DNA of 64,000 nucleotides from Silurus meridionalis (GCF_014805685.1 NC_060906.1:4155289-4219288); one strand, 5' to 3'. Counted from the stretch's first letter, positions 13,150-24,773 are shown. Notes: a model not told the origin generated them from the letters alone. Translations and numbers: made by a program.

Positions 13150-15417
13150 ACTCTGTTGTTTACAAAAACATCATACGCATACACTCTCCATGACTGCTTT
13201 GAATGCACTGACTGGGACATGATCAGGGAGGCTGCAACCAACAGCAATTTCATCAACTTGGAGGAGTACATGTCAACAGTGACCAGGTGCATTGATGATG
13301 TGACCATCTCCAAGACCATCACTACATGCTCCAACCAAAAGCCATGGATGACTGCCAAGGTGCGTGTGCTGCTAAAATCAAGAGACTCCGTCTTCAGAGC
13401 AGGGAACCAAATGGCCTTAAAAACAGCAAGGGACAAACTGTCCCGTGCCATCAGAGAGGTGAACACGCACACGCAAGAGAATTCACAGCCACTTTTAGGA
13501 CAGCGGAGACACCCTGCGCATGTGGCAGGGCATCCAAGCGATCACGAACTACAAGACAACATCACCTGCTTGTGACCGTGATGCCTCCCTCCCAGATGCA
13601 CTGAATGACTAATACGCCTGTTTTGATCTGCAGAACAACATGGCGGCGAGTAACATGGCTCCCAGTGACCAGGTGCTCTGTCTAACTACAGCTGAAGTGA
13701 GGAAAACTCTATGCAGAGTTAACCCACAGACGTCTGCTGGACCAGACAACATTCCTGGCAGAGTGCTCAGGGAATGTGCACAACAGTTAGCGGATGTCTT
13801 AACCGACATCTTCAACATCTCCCTGAGCAGCACCATTGCTCCCACGTGCCTCAAGACGACGACCATCGTTCCCTTGTCGAAGAAGTCTACTGTCTCCTGC
13901 CTCAATGACTATCGTCCCGTCGCGCTCCCACCCATCGTGATGAAGTGCTTCGAGAGGATCATCATGAGGCATGTCAAGACCCAGCTTCCACCTGCACTGG
14001 ACCCCATGCAGTTCACGTATCGTCCAAACCGATCCACGGATGATGCCATCTCCATGACCCTTCATCTGGCCCTCACCCACCTAGACAATACTAATGGAGG
14101 ATACTAATGTACAAATGCTGTTCATAGACTTCAGCTCAGCATTCCACACGATCATCCCTCAGTACCTGACTGAGAAGCTGAGCCTACTGGGCCTGAACAC
14201 CTCCCTCTGTAACTGGATCCTGGACTTCCTGACTGGTAGACCTCAGTCAGTCCGGATTGGAAACAGCATCTCCAGCACCACCACACTGAGCACTGGGGCA
14301 CCTCAGGGCTGTGTGCTCAGTCCACTGCTGTTCACTCTGCTGACTTACAACTGTGTAGCAAGTCTGAACGTCAACAAAATGAAAGAGATGGTTGTTGACT
14401 TCCAGGGAGCATAGAGCAACCATTCTCCACTGATCATCAATGGATACTCCATGGATATCGCCAAGAGCACCAAATTCCTTGGTGTTCATCTGACGGATAA
14501 TCTCACCTGGTCACTCAACACCAGCTCCATCACCAAGAAAGCCCAGCAGCATCTCTACTTCCTGAGAAGGCTGAGGAAAGCCCATCTCCTGCCCCATCCT
14601 GACCACGTTCTACAGATGGACCACTAAGAGCATCTTGAGCAGCTGCATCATTACCTGGTTTGGGAACTGCACCGTCTCAGATAGCAAGACCCTGCAGAGT
14701 ACAGTGAGGACAGCTGAGAAGATCATCTGAGTCTCTCTCTCCCCTCTATCATGTACATTTACACCACACACTGCATCCGTAAAGCCAACAGCATTGTGGA
14801 TGACCCCACACACCCCTCACACACACTCTTCACCCTCCAGCCATTAGGGATGCGGATCCTAAGCATTTCGGCCTCACATCCAGACTGTGACAGTTCGTTC
14901 CCTCAGGCTTCTCAAGACAGAACTGACCACACACACACACAACTGTGTGACTGATCAGCACACACTACCCGGGATCAACACACACTTCTACTCACTTTGC
15001 ACACCCATGTCTTCAGTACAACTCATATTACATCACCTCATTACCATAAACTGATACATGTCTGTTTTGCACATCTTTTCTGGATTGCTGCTATTGCTCT
15101 TTGCACAACATTTTGTTAACATTTTGTTTACATTTTTACTACTGTTCACTTTGTCTCTTTACAACAGGTTTACTGGCGGAGCTATTTTGTGTATATGTCT
15201 TGCACTGTCTTGTGTTGTCTTTGCACTGTTTGCACTAGGTTGCACACGATGCACTTTATGTGGCGAGGACACTTACTAGTCTTGGCCCTGTGTTTCTGTT
15301 TTCTGTGATTTTTGTTTCATGTAGCACCTGGGTTCAGGAGGAACGTTGTTTCATTTCACTGTGTACTGCATCAGCTATATATGGTTGAAAAGACAATAAA
15401 AGCTTCTTGACTTGACT
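13150..15417 (+). mobile_element. L2/Rex1-like non-LTR retrotransposon, 5'-truncated
   Basis: The fragment starts within ORF2, downstream of the endonuclease ([18 protein letters not shown]). The RT region follows: [49 protein letters not shown] (palm motif A), and [15 protein letters not shown]. Directly after LLTYNC the sequence jumps to [14 protein letters not shown], so the FADD catalytic box is deleted. Thumb sequence (FLGVHLTDNLTWSLN, KKAQQHLYFLRRLRK) follows in shifted frames. The 3' end is AATAAAAGCTTCTTGACTTG at about 15395-15417, a LINE-type tail. Dead copy: truncation, FADD deletion and frameshifts. Confidence 0.85.
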
Positions 15418-15429
15418 CTGTGTGGTCTG

Positions 15430-15980
15430 ACCATAGACTCAGTCTGTCTGTGAAGATTGTCAGTTATCCAGCTGTGGTTATCTGCAAGTTGAATCATGTT
15501 ACTTGGACTTCTATCCGGTTGGAGGAAAATGTTTCACTACTCATCCGAGCAGCTTCTTCAGTAGACTGGATCATAACATATTTGGAGTTTTGTGCTGTTT
15601 TGGTGTATTATGTTGGTGGTATTATGGCATTTGATTTAGTTATGTTTATGTTCTGTCCTACATTGGAGGACTTTGATAGATGCAGGAAGGTTGATCTGTT
15701 CATCTTTGCTGATTTTTTCAATGTGCCAGTTTGCTGGACAGTTTGCATAAATGTAGGCAAAATGCCACTATATGAGACACTCGTGACCCAACAGGTCCTA
15801 CCAGAATGGGAAGCACTTCCAGGAGGCACCACACAGCCTACCAACCTCTCCAGGTTTGCAGCAGAACGAAGGCCATGACTGAGCTGGAGGAGGATGAGGT
15901 AAGTCTTGAGCAGACTCTGGCCAGTGCAGTAGATCCCAGTTGGCAGCTCACGATAAAAGAGCATGAAGTGAAGATTTAAA
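15430..15980. repeat. Interspersed repeat with hairpin near 15531-15561, possibly Penelope-related
   Basis: An ORF over 15420-15878 has no clear domain. The segment around 15510-15565 (+ strand GTTTCACTACTCATCCGAGC) is of a type I recall as widespread in fish repeats. On the - strand it contains CTGAAGA, a 7 bp stem with a GGAT loop, then GAAAC. Assignment to a Penelope-like element is inference from that motif only. Confidence 0.3.
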
Positions 15981-16245
15981 GGCAAGAGAAGCAATCACAG
16001 CTCTCGAGAGTTCAGGAACAGGACATTGATCTGAAAAACCGCTCTCACAGCTGTTATAATGAGCTTTGTACTGGAAGAGTTTATCCTCATCATCTTCTGT
16101 ATAAAACACTGATCAGATCAGGAACCTCACTGCTTATATCTGTTAAGAAAGATAAAAAAAAACAGAATCATCAGATTTAGTCATATGTTCTTCAGAATCA
16201 GTCTTCAGATTCCTCAAAATGTGTGTGTTTGTGTCAGTAACTCAC

Positions 16246-16422
16246 TGTAGTGTCTCCAGTTTACAGTGTGGATCCTTCAGTAGATCAGAGAGCTGCTTTA
16301 CTCCTGATTCTCCTGCTTTATTGTAATTCAGATTCAGTTCTCTCAGGTGTGATGAGGTGTTTGACCTCAGAGCTGAAACCAGAGCTGCACAACCTTCACC
16401 TCTAATACTGCACCAATCCAGC
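16246..16422 (-). CDS. NLR leucine-rich repeat exon (fourth LRR exon of the - strand NLR gene)
   Basis: 177 bp, bounded by an AG acceptor before 16422 and the donor GTGAG after 16246. Encodes RLDWCSIRGEGCAALVSALR and then LRELNLNYNKAGESGVKQL, the fish NLRC3-type ribonuclease-inhibitor LRR. Its phase matches the preceding LRR exon. Without further splicing the frame meets TGA at once (LETLQ then stop), so either another exon, classically B30.2, follows outside what is visible, or the protein ends here. No B30.2 exon was found down to position 1. Confidence 0.75.
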
Positions 16423-16450
16423 CTGTAGAGAGATCAACAATTATAGATCA

Positions 16451-16496
<46 letters not shown>
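16451..16496. repeat. (CA)n microsatellite in LRR intron
   Basis: A CA array in the intron between two LRR exons. Comparable arrays lie beside the LRR exons at 21.8 and 22.2 kb, part of the duplicated exon-plus-flank unit. Confidence 0.9.
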
Positions 16497-16499
<3 letters not shown>

Positions 16500-16678
16500 G
16501 CAAGACAAAGCTCCAGATTGTTAAACGTCTATTTCAGTGTTTGTTATTTATGAATGTGGAAAACTATAGCAGTTGTTGCTGCTTTATTTAAATTGTGCTT
16601 CAGGACACACAACATTTTATTAATCTAAAACATCCATATGACAGAAATGCAGGATCAGTGTGTAAGTGATGATCTGAC

Positions 16679-16852
16679 CTCAGTATCTCCAGTGTACATT
16701 GTGGATTCTCCAGTCCAGCAGAGAGCAGCTTCACTCCTGAACACTGCAGTTTATTCCTACTCAGGTTCAGTTCTCTCAGACTGGAGGAGTTTGAACTGAG
16801 AACTGAGGACAGAATTCTACAGCTTTCCTCTGTGAGATTACAGTAACGCAGC
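16679..16852 (-). CDS. NLR leucine-rich repeat exon (third LRR exon)
   Basis: Exactly 174 bp (58 codons), acceptor CCCAG before 16852 and donor GTCAG after 16679. Encodes the repeat type [20 protein letters not shown] and [20 protein letters not shown]. Near-identical in sequence and flanks to the exons at 21.6 and 22.0 kb, including a shared intronic block upstream, which points to recent exon duplication. Confidence 0.8.
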
Positions 16853-17091
16853 CTGGGAGAGAAATTATGATAAATCAGAACACTGACATCTCAAAACACA
16901 CACAGACACACACACATTATATCAGAACAATGAGATATATCTATCTCTCTCTCTCCGTCTGCGCATGTGCGGGGGAAGGGTGAGAATGGTATGTAAAGTG
17001 TGTTAGAGCGGTTGGCATGTTGGCGTTTTTCCGCCGCTTTTTCTCAATTATTTTCCATAAAACATCTTGGATTAATCTAGCGTGTGGGCAG

Positions 17092-17724
17092 CAGTGTTGT
17101 TAGTTACTAAAAAATAGTAACTAGTTACAGTTACTAGTTACTTCATTCAAAAAGTAACTCAATTACTTGCACCAAAAAGTAATTTGTTACTGTTTAAAGT
17201 AACTATTAAAGAACCTTCTTTAATGTTCCCATTAATGCCCTTTTATGCGTTATGGTGTATACAAACACAAAACTGACTTAAACACCAAGTAATTTTATAC
17301 ACTATTTTATTAAAGTCAGACCAGCACAAACTGAATATATCACAAGGATTTCTGAAATAAATAACAAAACAAGCTGAATAATATATTCACAATCAAAAAC
17401 TAAAGTGGCTTCTGCATCATAAAAGCTGTTGTGTTGAGCTCTTAAAAATGTTACTTTCACAGCTGAAGTATGAAAACTATCAACAATGTGCGTCTTCTTC
17501 GTGTTTACAGTGGTTTATCCTCCAATCCTACAATGCAACGCTGCTGTAAACAGGTTAGACTGTAGTCTACACTTCAGCCGAAACTCATTCATTTAAAAAA
17601 GGAACACACAAACGCACCATACGGTAACGGTAACAGAGATACTTTATTTAAAAAGTAACGCGTTACAGTATAAGTTACTGTCAAAAGTAACTGCGTACTA
17701 GTAACGCGCTACTGCCCAACACTG
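17092..17724. mobile_element. hAT-type nonautonomous element with 8 bp target duplication
   Basis: Begins CAGTGTTG and ends CAACACTG, with the subterminal palindromic AGTAACGCGTTACTAGTAAC-type sequence typical of fish hAT MITEs. The flanking 8-mers are GTGGGCAG (17084-17091) and GTGTGCAG (17725-17732), a target-site duplication with one mismatch. It is nested in the Tx1-like fragment, so it is younger than that insertion. Confidence 0.75.
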
Positions 17725-17789
17725 GTGTGCAGCATGGCATCTCTGAGCACGAGGCTGTAAGAAAATTTGACTCGTCAGCATGGTGTGTA

Positions 17790-18135
17790 GGTGGTGTCCA
17801 GGGCAAGTGTAGAGGAGTGTGTGTTAGCATTTGGGACATGGTGTGTGGGTGGTGTGTGTGTGTTGGTGTATGAGTGTAGAGGAGTGTGTGTTAGAGGCTG
17901 GGACACGATGTGTGGGTGCTGTGTGTGAGTGTAGAGGAGTGTGTGTTAGCGGTTGAGACACGGTGTGCAGGGCGAATGTAGAGGAATGTTTGTTTGAGGT
18001 TGGGAGACAGTGTGTGTGTGTGTGTGGAGTGCGTTAGCGGTTGGGACACCGTGTGAGGGTGGTGTGTGTTTGAGTGTCGAGGAGTGTTTGTTAGAGGTTG
18101 GGACACAGTGTGCAGGTGCTGTGTGTGTGAGTGTG
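17790..18135. repeat. GT-rich minisatellite
   Basis: Degenerate tandem units built on GTGTAGAGGAGTGTGTGTTA and GGTTGGGACACGGTGTG. The same unit type occurs at 54360-54740, in both cases following a Tx1-like 5' end, so it is likely part of that element's structure. Confidence 0.65.
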
Positions 18136-19213
18136 AGAAAATCCTCTGGTTAAGCAGTGATTGTCTTTCAGGATTTTTTTTATGGTTCTAAATGAAGGTC
18201 AATATCTTGGTTTTTACCGATGCTGAAATGTAATGTTTTAAATGTGCTCAAATATAGCATCATGTTCGTGCTTGTCCTGAAAGACAAAGTGACCCCAGTG
18301 TTTCCAAGCATCCAGGGCAAGACGCAGCTGAGTCTGCTGGATCCGTTCCCCCTGCGGCTACAGCTGGGCCCGCTACTGAAAGCCCCACAACCGCTGCGGC
18401 ACCAGGGCCTTAGCAGCGAAAGCCCCAAGCTCAGACTACAGCACAGAGGTCTACTAGTGACATATCCACCCTAAAGAAACCCCTGCTCAGCTAAACCGGA
18501 CCCGGAAAAATCTTGTGAACTAGTAAAAAACACAGTGGAGTCTGGAGCAGTTCTGGAGCTGCCTGCACTGGCAGAGGCAGTAACAGGGGTTTTTAAATCA
18601 CAACATGTCAGTTAATGGTGGTGTTGCCTTGCTTTTAAATCACTTTTGTTCTTCAAGGCAGTCTGGGTCAGGACGTGCTGGAGGTTCTAAAGAACAGAGC
18701 TCCCATCGAGTTGCAGGAGAGCCATCCTGACCCTGCTGCCAAAAAAGTCAGAACTGTACACCTGGGACACCCAGTAGTGAAATGTTCTGATGAAATTATA
18801 TTAAACCAGAGTGTAGACACTGTACAAACCACAGTTAACCAAAAATCAGCTTCCAATGGAGGATTTTACACCATATTATCTCTTTACACTTTTATTTGTA
18901 TTTTATCAATGATATTTTAAAAGACTGTTCGTTCCGTTCACAAAGAGAAACTGTTTTATATGCTTTTACACACTGCTCCAAGTTACAGTCTCTGCTTGTG
19001 CTTTTAAAATGTATCTTAAGGTCTTTTAATGAGGATTTTACTTTTCAGTGTTTAATTCCTAATTTTAAATACGTCTGGAGAAACAGGTTTATGAGATGAT
19101 TAAACTGATTCATTTTTTATTTTTGTTGGGTCAACCTGATACAATTTGTTAAATAACACAACTTGTGTCAAATAAAAAACTGTAAGAAGACTAATTTCTC
19201 TCTGTCTCACTCA

Positions 19214-19260
<47 letters not shown>

Positions 19261-19404
19261 CCTGGGGAAGAAATTATGATTATATTAGAACACATCTTAA
19301 ACAAAAGACCAAAACATGATGTTAAATATGTAGAAAACCAGTTTATTAAAGTTCCAGAAGCAAATAATCTCGAGCTGATCAGGAATGTCTCTAGGTTTTG
19401 TATG

Positions 19405-20705
19405 TAACCCTAGTTCTCTGAGGGAACAAGACGCTGCATCACAACGCTTTGGGAATGCCGCAGTGTTGCTCACACTCTGAATTACATGTGAAATCCGGTC
19501 AACGGCAAGGCGTGACGTCACCGGCGGGGCGGTGCCCGGCAATGCCACTCTGGGGCTGCACCCGCCGAGCAGCCGCATGAGAGCCACGGCGAAGGTACCA
19601 CTGAAACGCCGCAGATTGCTTTTTGGTTTCTGGTCTGACATGGACCGACCTACGGCCTTAGCTGTTTCATTGGTGGCCCTAAGGGATAGGTCGGCAGCGC
19701 AATGTAACTCCTTAATATCGTCAGCCCCAGAGCTGAATCCCTCATCCATCTCCCGCAGCAGGTCAGCCTGGTATGCCTGCAACACACTCATTATGTGGAG
19801 GAAACCCGCAGCCTGACCCGCTGGTGCATAAGCCTTGCCTACTAGAACCAAAGTGGCTTGCAACAGTTTAGAAAGCAATACTGGGGCCTTATGCGCCGAT
19901 GCTATGCTGAGGGAAAGATAGCTAGCTGGCGTCTCTTCTACCCGTGGCATCGCCCCAATGCCACACTCCTTAAACCCAATAATGTGAAAAAAGGCAGGCC
20001 CCTGCATGGAGGCTGTGACGCGGGGCGCAGGAAGCACTCATCCAGCTTACTGGGTGTGTGCTGCTTCCGCCTCTCGCTCCGCCAAACTAACTCGAGTTAG
20101 GACACGGCCCATGTTACTATTTCCAGGAGCTCCTTATACAGCAGATGCTGTGAGAAGTCCATGGGCTCGCTAGCCTCCAAAATCTCTCCCTCCTCTGCTT
20201 GCGCCGGGAGAAGAAACCGCCAAAGGGCATGCTTTCCGCAGGGAACAAGCACTTGACCCGGCAGGTGAGGCCGGAGAGGACTCATCTATCTCCATGCCTT
20301 CTGCTAGATCTACCTGCAAGCCCCATGACTTCCCCATGACCTCTCCTCGAAGTGCGCTCTCCGGGAGCGGGGCATAGCCATACAGCTACAATGCTAAAGA
20401 TTACTCCCTCGAGAGCCGACTGAGCATGCTCCTCTCCTAAGCAAACAACACATCGGCTGTGTGTGTCCAACCCCCAACTCCCGCCCGAATGAAGTGGGGC
20501 AAGAAGGAAGACACAGACGGAATTCTGCTTGCTATTAAAGCTCATGTCTGCACAGATTCACACACAAAACGCTTACCTGAGCAAACAGAAGCTAGCATCG
20601 CACCACTGCACGCGCTTTTTGTAGCTTTCTGGTCGCGACATCGCCCCGCCACAAAGGCGTTTCCAAAGCGGTGTGACGCAGCTCGAGTTCCCGAAAGGGA
20701 ACTGT
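19405..20705 (-). mobile_element. DIRS-like retroelement remnant with gag and inverted terminal repeats
   Basis: The - strand ORF from 20037 encodes a gag-like protein: SIASAHKAPVLLSKLLQATL, GKAYAPAGQAAGFLHIMSVL, AYQADLLREMDEG, ADLSLRATNETAKAVGRSMS. Upstream, another frame (20282-20545) gives DTHSRCVVCLGEEHAQSAL, a Cys/His motif typical of the gag start in this group, so gag is frameshifted. The ends are inverted: on the + strand, GTTCTCTGAGGGAACAAGAC and CAACGCTTTGGGAATGCC near 19410-19460 match inverted GCGTTTCCAAAGCGGTGTGA and GTTCCCGAAAGGGAAC near 20655-20705. Inverted rather than direct repeats fit DIRS elements. RT, RNase H and tyrosine recombinase are absent, so this is a gag-only deletion derivative. 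Confidence 0.7.
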
Positions 20706-20739
20706 TTTGTGTGGTCTATAGTGTAAATGAAGCAGAAAT

Positions 20740-21065
20740 GTCTAAAAAATATCTGTCTGTCTGTCTGTCTGTCTGTCGAGTGTCTAGAGTATCTTTTTTG
20801 CGCCTGTCCTGAAAGACCTAGTGATCCCGTGTTTCCAAGTGACAGGGGCAAGATGCAGATAGAACAAGATACCTTAGCAGATAGAACAAGATACACAGAA
20901 TGCAGACTATGATGCCAAAATAATCTTCTCCCGACACAAAATGAAGTATTTTGATTGATATTTTTAATAAGAGTATGAGGGATCTGAAGATGTTTAAGGC
21001 TGTGTGATGTTATGAAGAAGTTATGTGTTCTGTAGTAGAAGAAGAATTGCACTTTGCACCAGAAC
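20740..21065 (+). mobile_element. Tx1-like ORF1 fragment with (CTGT)n insertion
   Basis: A (CTGT)n array at 20754-20777 is followed by a block encoding ACPERPSDPVFPSDRGKM, close in DNA sequence to 18285-18335 (CCTGAAAGAC-AGTGA-CCC-GTGTTTCCAAG). This looks like a second piece of the zinc-knuckle region of the same LINE family. The rest is degenerate. Confidence 0.35.
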
Positions 21066-21291
21066 TGGACTAAATGATCTCAACACACCCACAACACAAA
21101 CCTTTAACTGTCATGTATGATTTATTTATTTATTTTTATTTATTTATTATTATTATTTTTTTATATTATTATTTACTTATTTAGTTAAAGTGTTTATTTA
21201 ACCTGACACAATTTGTTATATAATATGACTTGTCAAATAAACGACTGTAAAAAGTCAAAAGTCTCTCATCTCTCTCTCTCTCACACACACA

Positions 21292-21345
<54 letters not shown>

Positions 21346-21600
21346 GTTTTAACAGTTGATCAGTGTCACAAAGCAGCTTTACAGAAATAAACAGACTGAT
21401 AGTAAATATCAAATTAATCATGTTATGACTATAAATTACCAAACCAGCAGCAATAACACTTAAAGTTTTATCTTTATATCCATATTTCTAAATACAACCT
21501 CCAACACATCTATTATTTATTACCCATTCCAACCTCAGTAAAGAGTGAAATGTTTCACTGAAACTAAAATAATAAACAGAGTGTGTAAGTGATGATCTGA
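21066..21600. other. Intronic spacer with (AC)n array, no gene seen
   Basis: AT-rich DNA, then a CA array (about 21271-21342) and a short fragment resembling the CAAAGCAGCTTTACA module of the repeat at 55.8 kb. It lies in the intron between LRR exons of the - strand NLR gene. Confidence 0.5.
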
Positions 21601-21601
21601 C

Positions 21602-21775
21602 CTCAGTATCTCCAGTGTACAGTGTGGATTCTCCAGTCCAGCAGAGAGCAGCTTCACTCCTATATCCTGCAGGTGATTCTCACTCAGGTCCAGTTCTCTC
21701 AGACTGGAGGAGTTTGAACTGAGAACTGAGGACAGAATTCTACAGCTTTCATCTGTGAGATTACAGTAACAAAAA
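21602..21775 (-). CDS. NLR leucine-rich repeat exon (second LRR exon)
   Basis: 174 bp with a CCCAG acceptor and GTCAG donor, in phase with its neighbours. Encodes [20 protein letters not shown] and [20 protein letters not shown]. It is a close duplicate of the 22022-22195 exon including intronic flank and an adjacent CA array. Confidence 0.8.
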
Positions 21776-21814
21776 CTGGGAGAGAAATTATAATAAATCA
21801 GAACACTGACATCT

Positions 21815-21871
<57 letters not shown>

Positions 21872-22021
21872 TTTCAGTGTTGGTTATTTTTAAATCTGGA
21901 AAACTATAGCAGTTGTTGCTGCTTTATTTAAATTGTGCTTCAGGACACACAACATTTTAATTATCTAAAACAGCCATATGACAGAAATGCAGGATCTACA
22001 GTGTGTAAGTGATGATCTGAC

Positions 22022-22195
22022 CTCAATATCTCTAGTGTACAGTGTGGATTCTCCAGTCCAGCAGAGAGCAGCTTTACTCCTGAATCCTGCAGTTTATTCC
22101 CACTCAGGTTCAGTTCTCTCAGACTGGAGGAGTTTGAACTGAGAACTGAGGACATAATTCTACAGCTTTCCTCTGTGAGATTACACCAACACAAC
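22022..22195 (-). CDS. NLR leucine-rich repeat exon (first LRR exon)
   Basis: 174 bp, acceptor CCCAG before 22195 and donor GTCAG after 22022. Its first base completes the codon left open by the NACHT exon (GCT GT + G), giving ...[20 protein letters not shown], so the reading frame joins correctly across an 11.5 kb intron. The repeat body is [20 protein letters not shown]. Confidence 0.8.
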
Positions 22196-22232
22196 CTGGG
22201 ACAGAAATGATGATAAGTCAGAACACTGACAT

Positions 22233-22287
<55 letters not shown>

Positions 22288-22493
22288 TACAGCCTCAGTA
22301 TTAAATCAGTGCAGTGTGTAAACATCAGCAGGTTGTAATGTTACACAAAGCAGCACAAAGTGCATGTAATATAGAAATGAAAAAAATAGGTGGGGTTTAT
22401 ATGAATGTTTCTTTTTTTATTATATAATTTTTTATATATTTTATTTTGCTAAGTAAAGAATATGACAACATCTACATGTGCCAAATACAGAAT

Positions 22494-22494
<1 letters not shown>

Positions 22495-22545
<51 letters not shown>
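22495..22545. repeat. (GT)n microsatellite
   Basis: About 22 GT units, followed by ATGCATGTATACCTGTGTAT. It lies just beyond the 3' end of the L1 fragment. Confidence 0.9.
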
Positions 22546-22547
<2 letters not shown>

Positions 22548-22779
22548 CATGTATACCTGTGTATGTGTGCTTGCATCATTGCATCTACAAATGGGAGGAG
22601 AATATTGACCCTCCACAAAACTTCAAATATGAATGTTAAAAAATAATAAAAAATAAAAATATTAATTTAGTTGCAGAAATGGTGGTTAAACAAAGAAAGT
22701 CTACAGCTGTATGACTGCTGAAAGTTAACGAGAACTAACAAAAAAGCGTATAAATCTACTGTATAACTATTAAATGAAC

Positions 22780-24010
22780 TGGAGACTTTCCATTGAAATA
22801 TAATAAATGAATAGATTTTTCCAGAATGCAATATGTATTGAATTTCTTAATTTTCAGTTCTTGAAGATAGTTTTCTTGGTGATAGCTGGTGCCATTAAAA
22901 GTTACTGACTATTTATATTGTCTAAACTGAATTTGGATTTATAACCTAGTAAACAAAGTGATGGAGAAATTGGTATGTGACGTCCCAAAGTAAAGAAAAA
23001 TGACTCAAATACCTTTTCCCAAAAATGTTTAATTTGGGTACAATACCAAATGGCATGAACATACTGTATGTGTCTGGGTTTTTCTTTTTCTTTTATTTTA
23101 ATCTGTACATTTTGATATATATTTTTTTATTTGAGGACGATATATTAATTCACTCTGAGATTGAAGGTGAAAGGTCTGGATTAATAGTTTGAATATTGAT
23201 TTTTGATGATGATTTTAAGATGATTTTATTTCTAGATATTCAAAAAAATCTATTACTCCTGATGCTGTATTTCTGCACCAAGTGTGAAAATAAGAGCAGA
23301 TTATTACTAGGAAAGATGTGTTGGAGTTGTGAAATGCCATTTTCTGCCCAAGTGTGCAAGTTAAGTGGCTTCTTACTAGCTGTAAAATTTCCACCAGGCT
23401 GTCAAAGCTACTGCTATAGTTGGTGCTTTAATACATGAGTATATTTTTGATTGTCTGTCTGTAGAATGGTGAATCTGAAATTTAAATGTCCTTACAAATT
23501 GTTTGCTTAATATCTAACCATATATTTTCTAACGAGTTTGGGTGGATCCATTTGTATATCTGTTGAAGCTGAGTAGCCAGAGATTAATGATAGAAATGTG
23601 CTGCTTCCAATCCTCCTTGTATTTTTACCTTCTTTAGAGAAGTTAGTTTAATGCTTATTTTTCCAGTAGAATTTGGTAATGACTGAGTCCAAAGATTTAA
23701 AGCAAGCAAGGGTGGTTGTAATAGAACAATTGAAAATAAATAGTTTAGTTTAGGAAGTATAATGATTTTAATGACTGGTATTCTACTCATAATTAACAGT
23801 GATAAATTCCTCCAATGTTGAAGATCATCATTTATTGTTTTGAGTAATGGACTGAAATTAAGACCAACCAGTTCTGACAGTCTGAGGGGAAACATTAATG
23901 CCGAAATATGTGATGTGATTGTTGCATGAAGGGACATCTAAACTATTGGGATCAATGCAGGAATAGAAAATTTACTCCAGTTGACTTAGTATTCAGAAAT
24001 ATGGAAGAAT
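22780..24010 (-). mobile_element. L1-clade LINE fragment (3' part of ORF2)
   Basis: Read on the - strand from about 24010. The frame at 23937-23584 gives FSPLLKTINDDLQHWRNLSL, MSRIPVIKIIILPKLNYLFS and VKIQGGLEAAHFYH, the conserved region after the RT in fish L1 ORF2. Then, in shifted frames, come LQ-YKWIHPNSLENIW-like sequence near 23540, AVALTAWWKFY near 23380, GRKWHFTTPTHLS near 23330, and the terminal HAIWYCTQIKHFWEKVFE near 23040. It carries multiple stops and lies within the large intron of the - strand NLR gene. Confidence 0.75.
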
Positions 24011-24213
24011 AATGTTTCTTGTAATGATGAAAGGGGATCTTGTAAGTACAATAATATATCATCTGACTGATTTCTTGTTCTATGTTTAATGTTTGAACTC
24101 TAATATGGACGTTTTGGTGTATAGTTGCTGCTAGCAGTTCAATAAAGATGATATAAATGTATAAATAAATGTTTTACTTATTACGTTTAATTTCCCCATT
24201 GGTATGAATAAAG

Positions 24214-24390
<177 letters not shown>

Positions 24391-24773
24391 AGGAATGGAG
24401 TGTGTGATATCAGTGCAGCACAGTGATATCATTTCTGATGTGAGTATTGTTCACTTACAGAATTAAAAGCAGCTACAATGTAAGTAATATATATGCATAT
24501 ACAGATACACACCTAAGAATACATTTTAATTCTTTAAATAATTTATTCTAAAATTATCCAAATTCTTTAAACTGAATTAAATTTAAACTGACCTGTTGTC
24601 AATTAACCTAATTAGTTTTAAAATAATAATAAAATATCATATTTAATGTTAAGATAGTGTTAAGTATGTAAGGTATACAGGGAGTTTCTATCACCACCAC
24701 GGGCATCGCAGGTCATATGGAAAATCCAAGAATTAGGTTTCGTTTTTAGCATGATAAAAATCTAACAATAATA

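Larger units (their letters stand above)
16940..18870 (+). mobile_element. Tx1-like LINE 5' end and ORF1 fragment
   Basis: The 5' part (about 16975-17090 plus 17725-17790) is homologous to 54140-54345: both contain GAGCGGTTGGC, T-rich spacers, and an ORF1-like start (ATGGCATCTCTGAGC versus ATGGCGTCTCAGAGC). Further on, near 18260-18320, is zinc-knuckle-like coding (CFKC...RACPERQSDP in a broken frame). The stretch RACPERPSDPVFPSDRG near 20800 is related. A hAT MITE splits the copy at 17092-17724. No intact frame. The Tx1 label rests on similarity to the clearer copy at 60.7-63.3 kb and is tentative. Confidence 0.4.

Noticed and set aside
19532..20100. + strand ORFs opposite the DIRS gag
   Set aside because: Shadow frames. 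The - strand carries the gag motifs.
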